Assembly: GCA_024694785.1 (NCBI GenBank)
Contig: JAILJL010000067.1
Span: forward strand, 1-13,566
DNA length: 13,566 nucleotides
Source: Lachnospiraceae bacterium
Lineage (GTDB): Bacteria; Bacillota; Clostridia; Lachnospirales; Lachnospiraceae
Direction: 5' to 3'
How positions within the stretch are numbered: the stretch's first letter is position 1; every line of letters begins with the position of its first letter. Shown here piece by piece: positions 7,939 through 13,566 of the stretch. The notes beneath the pieces were generated by a model. That model ran no database searches. It saw only the letters and a list, made by a program, of their open reading frames with translations, and had not been told where the DNA came from. Made by a program: the position numbers and the translations under genes.

Positions 7939-8028
7939 GGAGAAGTACCCAAGCTGGCCGAAGGGACACCCCTGGAAAGGGTGCAGGTCGTTAATAGCGG
8001 CGCGAGGGTTCAAATCCCTCCTTCTCCG
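7939..8028 (+). tRNA. tRNA-Ser(GGA)
   Basis: This is a class II tRNA of 90 nt. The acceptor stem is GGAGAAG (7939-7945) with CTTCTCC (8021-8027), and the discriminator is G8028. The anticodon stem CACCC/GGGTG encloses CTGGAAA, giving anticodon GGA at 7974-7976, which reads UCC and UCU serine codons. The variable arm is long, as expected for serine, and the T arm is GAGGG TTCAAAT CCCTC. CCA is not encoded; GCTTT follows, as in the upstream tRNA. A36-A37-A38 again fits an i6A-type modification. Confidence 0.97.
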
Positions 8029-8034
8029 CTTTGG

Positions 8035-8063
8035 AAGAACCGGTAGTTTTGCCGGTTCTTTTT
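8035..8063 (+). terminator. Rho-independent terminator of the tRNA unit
   Basis: A perfect 9-bp stem AAGAACCGG (8035-8043) / CCGGTTCTT (8052-8060) with an 8-nt loop runs into a five-T tract (8059-8063). It begins 7 nt after tRNA-Ser(GGA), so it should end the tRNA transcript. The guanine deaminase start codon is only 30 nt downstream, which leaves little room for a separate promoter. Confidence 0.92.
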
Positions 8064-8071
8064 GCTATATC
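8063..8071 (+). promoter_or_regulatory. Possible extended -10 for guaD
   Basis: The string TGCTATATC overlaps the end of the terminator T-tract and fits the TGn plus TATAAT-like form of an extended -10 (four of six bases in TATATC). No -35-like hexamer sits at the right distance, because the terminator stem and loop occupy that space. Transcription would begin near 8078, leaving a 16-nt leader that includes the ribosome binding site. This is the only promoter-like string between the terminator and guaD, and it is weak. Confidence 0.3.
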
Positions 8072-8093
8072 GGGATTTCGGAGGATTGTAAGT

Positions 8094-9389
8094 ATGAATA
8101 TTTCAGACAGAAGCTTCGTATCAAGAGGCGAGATAGCTTATTCCGAGAACAAAAATGAGATAAAGACGATATCGGGCGGATATCTTGTGTGCGAAGATGG
8201 GATATGTCGAGGGGCATATGCCGAGTTACCGGAGCAATACGCTATGTTACCTATATATAATTACGGCAAGCAGCTTATAGTTCCCGGAATGACCGATCTT
8301 CATACCCATGCGCCGCAATATAGCTTCCGGGGAATAGGTATGGATGCGGAATTACTTGAATGGCTTAATACATATACGTTTCCGGAAGAATCAAAGTATG
8401 CTGATATTGAGTATGCGAGAAAAGCATACAATTATTTCGCGGAAGATCTTAGAAGATCTTTTACCACAAGAGCGGTAGTATTCGGAACCATTCATAACGA
8501 AGCAACGATCGAGCTTATGAATATGCTTGAGAATACCGGTGTGGTTACTTATGTCGGTAAAGTTAATATGGATAGAAATGGTGGCGAGAATCTGCAAGAG
8601 CAAAGCGCCGAAGCTTCGATTAAAGCGACGGAAGATTGGCTTATGGCGATTGACGGACGATATGAGAATACAATGCCGATTCTTACACCGAGATTCGTGC
8701 CTTCCTGTTCCGATGAATTATTGAATTTGATAGGAAAGCTTGCGGATAGCCGCAATTTACGCATTCAATCTCATTTATCCGAGAATAAGTCCGAGATTGC
8801 ATGGGTAAGAGAGCTTGTCCCGAATTCCACTTCATATGCAAACGCGTACGAATTATTTGGTAATATGGGAACGGCGGAAAGGCCGACAATTATGGCTCAT
8901 TGTGTATATTCGGATGAGAAAGAGATGGAGATATTAAAGAAGCATGGTGCATATATCGCGCACTGTGCCGATTCCAACATGAATCTTACATCCGGAATTG
9001 CGCCTGTACGTAAATTCATTGATGCGGGTATTAATGTGGGCCTTGGAACCGATGTTGCGGCAGGTTCTTCAATGAATATGCTTAAGACCATACTCATAAC
9101 TCTTCAGGCATCTAAGATGTACTATAGGCTTGTGGATACAGATGTTAAGCAATTGACGTTTGAAGAAGTGTTCTTCATTGCGACTGAAGGCGGCGGAAGA
9201 TACTTTGGCAAGGTGGGTGCTTTTAAAGAAGGATATGAATTCGATGCGGTTATAATAGATGATGGTAAGATGTTCTCGACCCGCGATATGTCGATAAGAG
9301 AGCGGATAGAGAGAATGTGTTATAACGACGCAGACGTTGTTATTATGGATAAGTTTGTCAAAGGACGTCAAATTTACGGAAAATTATGA
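8094..9389 (+). CDS. guaD: Guanine deaminase
   Basis: This 431-residue amidohydrolase of the ATZ/TRZ group is most likely guanine deaminase, which converts guanine to xanthine and ammonia for purine salvage or nitrogen use. The metal site is complete: H70 and H72 in DLHTHAPQYSFRG, H227 and E230 in QSHLSE, H269 in AHCVY and D320 in GLGTDVAAGSS. The HAPQYSFRG and WLNTYTFPEE stretches are characteristic of guanine deaminases rather than other ATZ/TRZ enzymes. The ATG at 8094 follows GGAGG (8080-8084) with 9 nt spacing. The frame is open back to 8031, but that would place the N-terminus inside the terminator. No other purine genes are adjacent, so function rests on motifs alone. Confidence 0.9.
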   Translation: MNISDRSFVSRGEIAYSENKNEIKTISGGYLVCEDGICRGAYAELPEQYAMLPIYNYGKQLIVPGMTDLHTHAPQYSFRGIGMDAELLEWLNTYTFPEESKYADIEYARKAYNYFAEDLRRSFTTRAVVFGTIHNEATIELMNMLENTGVVTYVGKVNMDRNGGENLQEQSAEASIKATEDWLMAIDGRYENTMPILTPRFVPSCSDELLNLIGKLADSRNLRIQSHLSENKSEIAWVRELVPNSTSYANAYELFGNMGTAERPTIMAHCVYSDEKEMEILKKHGAYIAHCADSNMNLTSGIAPVRKFIDAGINVGLGTDVAAGSSMNMLKTILITLQASKMYYRLVDTDVKQLTFEEVFFIATEGGGRYFGKVGAFKEGYEFDAVIIDDGKMFSTRDMSIRERIERMCYNDADVVIMDKFVKGRQIYGKL

Positions 9390-9426
9390 TAATTATGTGT
9401 ATAAAGAGGCTTAAATAAGTTAAATT

Positions 9427-9475
9427 CTCCCAAATTGCGGTATAATAATCTCAGTTATTATGCGCATTTTGGGAG
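9427..9475 (+). promoter_or_regulatory. Long inverted repeat spanning the glgB promoter and ribosome binding site
   Basis: CTCCCAAA (9427-9434) pairs with TTTGGGAG (9468-9475). After one T/T mismatch, TGCG (9436-9439) pairs with CGCA. Inside that, ATAATAA (from 9442) pairs with TTATTAT around a six-base loop. The full structure has 19 base pairs in three blocks. Its 3' arm contains nearly all of the GGGAGG site used by glgB, and its 5' half contains a TATAAT box. It could act as RNA that hides the ribosome binding site in read-through transcripts, or as a DNA operator. No T-run follows, so it is not a terminator. Confidence 0.7.
9441..9446 (+). promoter_or_regulatory. Candidate -10 box of the glgB-glgP operon
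   Basis: A perfect TATAAT lies 36 nt before the glgB start codon. The matching -35 region is poor: GTTAAA at 9419-9424 (16-bp spacing) matches three of six bases, so the promoter may need an activator. Initiation at about A9453 would give a 30-nt leader that keeps GGGAGG but loses the 5' arm of the surrounding inverted repeat. Confidence 0.55.
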
Positions 9476-9482
9476 GCTTAAT

Positions 9483-11399
9483 ATGACGGTATTTCCGGGA
9501 CCGGAAGAGGTTTATTTATTTAAAGAGGGTACTTGGAGCGAAAGTTACAAGAGATTAGGTACGCATCCTGTAAGAATTAATGGCAGGGATGGGTACCTTT
9601 TTGCGACTTGGGCACCGAATGCGGCGAAGGTCAGTGTCGTCGGAACCTTTAATGACTGGAATGAAGATGCAAATGTCCTTGTTCATGACGAGAGCGGAGA
9701 ATTCTTCGGAGGCTTTGTACCTGATGCCAAAGAAGGGGATCTATATAAGTATCTTATAACCGACAAGGCCGGAAATAAAGTATATAAGGCAGATCCGTAT
9801 GCTTATTATGCGGAGATTCCGCCGAAGACTGCATCCGTATGTTATGACATAGAGGGATATAAGTGGCATGATGAGCAGTGGATTAAATCAAGAAAAAAGC
9901 ATGATCATATGGATTTGCCGCTTAATATATACGAGGTTCACCTTGGCTCATGGGCAACACATGAAGATGGCTCGGAGTTAACGTATAAGGAGTTATCGCA
10001 GAGACTTGTTGATTACGTAGTGGAGATGGGATATACCCATGTAGAGCTTTTACCTGTAATGGAGCATCCTTTCGGAGGATCGTGGGGGTACCAGGCTACG
10101 GGCTATTATGCGCCGACGTCAAGATATGGTGAGCCTAAGGACTTTATGTATCTTGTTGATAAGTTTCATGATAACGGAATAGGTGTAATATTGGATTGGC
10201 CTGCAGGCCATTTCTGTAAAGATGAGCATGGCCTCTATCATTATGACGGAACGATGCTCTTCGAAAAAGGCGAGCATCCGCAATGGGGTACTTGCAAATT
10301 CGATTTCGGCAAGGGACAGGTTCGAAGTTTCCTGCTTTCAAATGCCATGTTCTGGGCAAAAGTATATCACGCAGACGGAATAAGGATGGACGGAGTAACG
10401 AGTATGCTCTACCTTAACTTTGGTGTAGAGGACAAGAAGGACAAAGTATATAACGAAAAAGGAACGGAAGAAGATCCGGATGCGGTAAGCTTCCTGCAGA
10501 GCCTTAATCTTAACATGGGCAAGTATGATAAAAGCATCATGATGATTGCGGAAGAGAGCACGGCGTGGCCGCTCGTGACTTATCCGCCGGCGGACGGAGG
10601 CCTGGGATTCCATTATAAGTGGGATATGGGATGGATGAATGATACGCTTCATTATATGCAGACCGATTTTCCGTATAGGCCCGGCAATCATAAGCTGCTG
10701 ACTTTTTCAATGATGTATACGTTTAACGAGAACTTCATACTGGCGCTTTCGCATGATGAGGTTGTGCACGGCAAGTGCTCGCTTATAAGAAGAATGCCGG
10801 GAGATTATTGGAGGCAGTTCGCAGGACTAAGGCTTCTATACATGTATCAGATGACGCATCCGGGGGCGAAGCTTAATTTCATGGGTAACGAGATCGCGGA
10901 GTTCATTGAGTGGCGTTATTATGAATCACTTGAATGGTTTTTGCCGGAAAACTACGAGACGCATAGAATGCATCGGGAATTCGTCCGTGAGATGAACAGA
11001 TTCTATAAGGAGCAAAAAGCGCTTTGGGAGATTAATTACTCCTGGGACGGATTTGAATGGCGGGATGCCGATAACAATGAGCAGTCAATAATCTCATATG
11101 TGCGTAAGGGTAAGAACGAGAACGACGATCTTCTTTGCATCCTTAACTTTACGCCGACGACATACGAGAATTACTGCGTCGGAGTATCAAAGGACGGCAA
11201 TTACGAAGAGATATTCAATTCGGATGATGAATTGTACGGAGGCTCCGGCAAGCTTAACAAGAGCATAATAAGGAGCAAAAAAGGTGATTATCACGGGCAG
11301 GGATATTATATAAGCCTTACAATCCCACCGCTTGCGGGAATCGTGATAAGGAGAAAAGCAAAGCGCGGCATCAAGTATTTTATGACGCAGACGATATAG
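9483..11399 (+). CDS. glgB: 1,4-alpha-glucan (glycogen) branching enzyme
   Basis: This 638-residue GH13 enzyme makes the alpha-1,6 branches of glycogen by cutting and transferring alpha-1,4 chains. A CBM48 domain lies near 25-115 (ATWAPNAAKVSVVGTFNDWN at 41-60). The (beta/alpha)8 barrel has nucleophile D303 (RMDGV), acid/base E357 (IAEEST) and D425 (LSHDEVVHGK). Their spacings match E. coli D405, E458 and D526 within one residue. The long N1 domain of the 728-residue E. coli form is absent, as in Bacillus. Region I reads DWPAGHFCKDEHGL where DWVPAHFPKD is usual; the Asp (238) and His (243) are kept. The ATG at 9483 has GGGAGG (9471-9476) at 6 nt spacing. An in-frame TTG at 9435 lies inside the promoter repeat and is rejected. 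glgP follows after 30 nt. Confidence 0.95.
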   Translation: MTVFPGPEEVYLFKEGTWSESYKRLGTHPVRINGRDGYLFATWAPNAAKVSVVGTFNDWNEDANVLVHDESGEFFGGFVPDAKEGDLYKYLITDKAGNKVYKADPYAYYAEIPPKTASVCYDIEGYKWHDEQWIKSRKKHDHMDLPLNIYEVHLGSWATHEDGSELTYKELSQRLVDYVVEMGYTHVELLPVMEHPFGGSWGYQATGYYAPTSRYGEPKDFMYLVDKFHDNGIGVILDWPAGHFCKDEHGLYHYDGTMLFEKGEHPQWGTCKFDFGKGQVRSFLLSNAMFWAKVYHADGIRMDGVTSMLYLNFGVEDKKDKVYNEKGTEEDPDAVSFLQSLNLNMGKYDKSIMMIAEESTAWPLVTYPPADGGLGFHYKWDMGWMNDTLHYMQTDFPYRPGNHKLLTFSMMYTFNENFILALSHDEVVHGKCSLIRRMPGDYWRQFAGLRLLYMYQMTHPGAKLNFMGNEIAEFIEWRYYESLEWFLPENYETHRMHREFVREMNRFYKEQKALWEINYSWDGFEWRDADNNEQSIISYVRKGKNENDDLLCILNFTPTTYENYCVGVSKDGNYEEIFNSDDELYGGSGKLNKSIIRSKKGDYHGQGYYISLTIPPLAGIVIRRKAKRGIKYFMTQTI

Positions 11400-11429
11400 A
11401 AAAGACGTATAAGAAGAAGGGGACAATAT

Positions 11430-13566
11430 ATGTATAAAGAGCAGATTTTTCACGATAAAGAAGAATTCATGACTATGTACAGGAGGAAGTTTCTCTCAGA
11501 GCTCGGAAGAGAATTTGAGGACTCCACATCAAGAGAACGCTATGATGTACTTGTCAAGCTTCTTCTCGACCACATAAGGCAGATACAGTATCAGGCGGAG
11601 ACGGGACCTACGGCGGATGATAAGCGAGTTGTATATTTCTCGCTTGAATTCCTTATTGGTAAGCTTCTTAAGAATTACCTTATCAATCTCGGAATAGAGG
11701 ATATGGTAGAAGACGGGCTTGCAGCTATGGGTGAGAGCCTTGAAGATATCTGTGCCGAGGAAAAGGATCCGGGACTTGGTAACGGTGGTCTCGGACGATT
11801 GGCAGCCTGCTTCATGGATTCGATGGCGAGCCTCGGTATGCACGGATATGGTAACGGAATCAGGTACAGATTCGGACTTTTTAAGCAGACTATTAAAGAC
11901 GGATGCCAGGTGGAAGTTGCCGATGACTGGATGGAAAAAGGTTATCCGTGGGAGACAAGAAAGATAGAAGATGCCGTAGTGGTTAAATTCGGCGGTCACG
12001 TAGAAAGACATGAAGAAAACGGCGAATTCTGGTTCAGCTGGGATGATGCGGATAAGATACTTGCAGTTCCGTACGATGTGCCGATTGTAGGCTACGGCGG
12101 AAAGAATGCTACGATTATAAGGCTCTGGGCGGCAGAACCTCTGGAGGAAGACTTCGATATGGATGCTTTTAACCATGGTGATTACGCCAAGGCAATGAAG
12201 TTCCAGTCCGACATAGAGGCAATATCGACGCTTCTATATCCTGACGATACGGATGGTTCCGGCAAGGTGTTACGACTTAAGCAGGAGTACATGTTCGTTG
12301 CGGCGGGCCTTAGAAATATCGTCGACTCATATAAGAAGCGTTATGGTAACGACAAATGGATGGAATTCGGCGAACACATGTCGATTCATACGAATGATAC
12401 GCATCCCGCACTTTGTGCACCGGAGCTTCTTAGGATTCTAATCGACGAAGAGAAGCTCGATTGGGATACTGCATGGCATGCGGTTAATACTTCGATTTCT
12501 TATACGAATCATACGGTATTGCCGGAAGCTATGGAGACATGGCCGATATCTCTTATAGAATCGCTTATCCCTCGTGTATATAACTTTATAGAAGAGATTA
12601 ACAGAAGATATAGAGAAGAATTTCCGCGGGATAAGGAGAACGCACAGCAGCTAATCGCCAGTACGGCAATTCTCTGGGATGGTAAGGTTAAAATGGCCAA
12701 TCTTTCCATAATATCCGGTCATTCGGTTAACGGTGTTGCCAAGCTTCATACCGAGATATTAAAGCACGATACGATAAAGGATTTCTACACGGTATCGCCC
12801 GAGAAGTTTAACAACAAGACAAACGGCATATCCCACAGAAGATTCCTGCTTGAATCGAATCCGAAGCTGGCAAAGCTTATTAATGACGGAATAGGAAACG
12901 AATGGATAACAGAGCCCCAGAAGCTGGAGGAATTAATCAAGCTCGAGAGCGACGAGGCATTCCTTACTGACTTTGATAAGGTAAAGAGAAGTAATAAAGA
13001 AAGGATTGCGGAATACATTAAGAATACGTCGGGTGTAATAGTCGATCCTTCATCCGTATTCGATATACAAGTAAAAAGGTTCCATGCATATAAAAGACAG
13101 CTGCTTAATGTATTTAAGGTAATCTATTATTACAATAAGCTTAAGAATGATCCTAAGTACGATATGCTGCCGGCAACATATATTTTTGCCGGTAAGGCTG
13201 CGCAGGGATACGCATTTGCAAAGGATGTAATAAGATTCGTCAATTCGGTTGCGAATGTTGTTAATAACGACCCGGATGTCAAGGGTAGGATTAAGGTTGC
13301 TTTCGTCGAGAACTTCGCAGTATCGAATGCGCAGATTATCTATCCTGCAGCAGAGATAAGCGAGCAGATATCTACGGCAGGACTTGAAGCATCCGGAACC
13401 GGCAATATGAAGTTCATGATGAACGGTGCGATTACTTTGGGAACCCTTGACGGTGCCAACGTAGAAATTTCCGAACTGGTCGGCAATGATAATATCAAGA
13501 TTTTCGGTAAAAAAGCGCACGAGATTGAGGAATTAAGACGTTCGGGTTCTTATGATCTTATTCGTG
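11430..13566 (+). CDS. glgP: Glycogen/maltodextrin phosphorylase, 3' end outside the window
   Basis: The window holds the first 712 codons of a GT35 glycogen phosphorylase, usually 800-830 residues, with no stop before the edge. The enzyme releases glucose 1-phosphate from glycogen using pyridoxal phosphate. Family signatures are YFSLEFLIGKLLKN, GNGGLGRLAAC (117 onward), GIRYRFGLFKQ, NDTHPAL, NKTNGISHRRFLL, QVKRFHAYKRQLLN and EASGTGNMKFMMNGAI. In the last of these, K661 is the expected PLP-binding lysine. Small departures (IHTNDTHPAL for QLNDTHPAL, RFHAYKR for RLHEYKR) look like lineage variation. The ATG at 11430 has AAGGGGA just upstream (11418-11424). Pairing with glgB gives a synthesis-plus-breakdown glycogen unit. 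No starch- or maltose-specific neighbour is visible, so substrate preference between glycogen and maltodextrin is open. Confidence 0.95.
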   Translation, partial: MYKEQIFHDKEEFMTMYRRKFLSELGREFEDSTSRERYDVLVKLLLDHIRQIQYQAETGPTADDKRVVYFSLEFLIGKLLKNYLINLGIEDMVEDGLAAMGESLEDICAEEKDPGLGNGGLGRLAACFMDSMASLGMHGYGNGIRYRFGLFKQTIKDGCQVEVADDWMEKGYPWETRKIEDAVVVKFGGHVERHEENGEFWFSWDDADKILAVPYDVPIVGYGGKNATIIRLWAAEPLEEDFDMDAFNHGDYAKAMKFQSDIEAISTLLYPDDTDGSGKVLRLKQEYMFVAAGLRNIVDSYKKRYGNDKWMEFGEHMSIHTNDTHPALCAPELLRILIDEEKLDWDTAWHAVNTSISYTNHTVLPEAMETWPISLIESLIPRVYNFIEEINRRYREEFPRDKENAQQLIASTAILWDGKVKMANLSIISGHSVNGVAKLHTEILKHDTIKDFYTVSPEKFNNKTNGISHRRFLLESNPKLAKLINDGIGNEWITEPQKLEELIKLESDEAFLTDFDKVKRSNKERIAEYIKNTSGVIVDPSSVFDIQVKRFHAYKRQLLNVFKVIYYYNKLKNDPKYDMLPATYIFAGKAAQGYAFAKDVIRFVNSVANVVNNDPDVKGRIKVAFVENFAVSNAQIIYPAAEISEQISTAGLEASGTGNMKFMMNGAITLGTLDGANVEISELVGNDNIKIFGKKAHEIEELRRSGSYDLIR

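Noticed and set aside
8031..8093. An N-terminal extension of guanine deaminase to 8031
   Set aside because: The extension would be coded inside the terminator stem-loop and lacks a ribosome binding site. The ATG at 8094 has GGAGG at good spacing.
7895..8158. An 87-codon open frame on the + strand
   Set aside because: It runs through tRNA-Ser(GGA) and the terminator and overlaps the start of guaD in another frame. There is no ribosome binding site and the translation looks like no known protein.
8443..8460. The palindrome AAGATCTT repeated twice with a 2-nt gap
   Set aside because: It lies in the middle of guaD, where it encodes ordinary residues (EDLRRS), and shows no link to a regulatory site. 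Chance codon use explains it.
9435..9482. An N-terminal extension of glgB from a TTG at 9435
   Set aside because: It overlaps the TATAAT box and inverted repeat. The ATG at 9483 has GGGAGG at 6 nt and gives a normal family N-terminus.
11529..12176. A 215-codon open frame on the - strand
   Set aside because: It lies wholly antisense to the conserved glgP coding sequence, which has clear family motifs there. Its translation has no recognisable domain.
13050..13520. A 156-codon open frame on the - strand
   Set aside because: It is antisense to the conserved C-terminal half of glgP, including the PLP-lysine region, and is best explained as a shadow of that gene.
1..13566. Mobile elements, phage genes, CRISPR arrays or defence systems
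   Set aside because: No transposase, integrase, terminal repeats, direct-repeat arrays or defence-type domains were seen on either strand. The tRNA genes show no flanking duplicated 3' end that would mark an integration site.

Overview
The window is a gene-dense bacterial chromosome segment with every supported gene on the + strand. Medium-low GC, strong AGGAGG-type ribosome binding sites, serine tRNA genes without an encoded CCA, and protein sequences typical of anaerobic Clostridia point to Bacillota, most likely Lachnospiraceae. That assignment is an inference from sequence style and gene content. I see no prophage, insertion sequence, CRISPR array or other mobile DNA.

Region 1 (62-7555) is one tightly packed gene run, probably a single transcription unit. 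Its order is tex, a YcxB-like membrane protein, tsaE, tsaB, rimI, rnz (RNase Z), an unrecognised membrane-anchored protein, tsaD and ispD. Junctions are overlaps (11, 1 or 4 nt) or gaps of 10 nt or less. TsaE, TsaB and TsaD form three of the four proteins of bacterial t6A37 tRNA modification; TsaC/YwlC is not here. RimI acetylates ribosomal protein S18, RNase Z trims tRNA 3' ends, and Tex is an RNA-binding transcription factor. The theme is therefore translation and RNA maintenance, with IspD (MEP isoprenoid pathway) at the end.

Region 2 (7556-8063) is a stable-RNA segment. A near-consensus sigma-A promoter (TTGACA, 17 bp, TAGAAT) drives tRNA-Ser(UGA). A 127-nt spacer with two hairpins follows, then tRNA-Ser(GGA) and an intrinsic terminator. 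Neither tRNA encodes CCA, so both are expected substrates of an RNase Z such as the one encoded upstream.

Region 3 (8094-9389) is a guanine deaminase gene that starts only 30 nt after the terminator.

Region 4 (9418-13566) is a glycogen operon: glgB (branching enzyme) followed 30 nt later by glgP (phosphorylase), which runs off the window end. The glgB leader has the most interesting non-coding structure here. A TATAAT box lies inside a long inverted repeat whose 3' arm contains the glgB ribosome binding site. Read-through RNA would therefore hide the site, while RNA begun at the local promoter would expose it.

The window is mostly ordinary housekeeping sequence. The best leads are that glgB leader, the hairpin-rich tRNA spacer and the two poorly characterised membrane proteins embedded in the tRNA-modification cluster.
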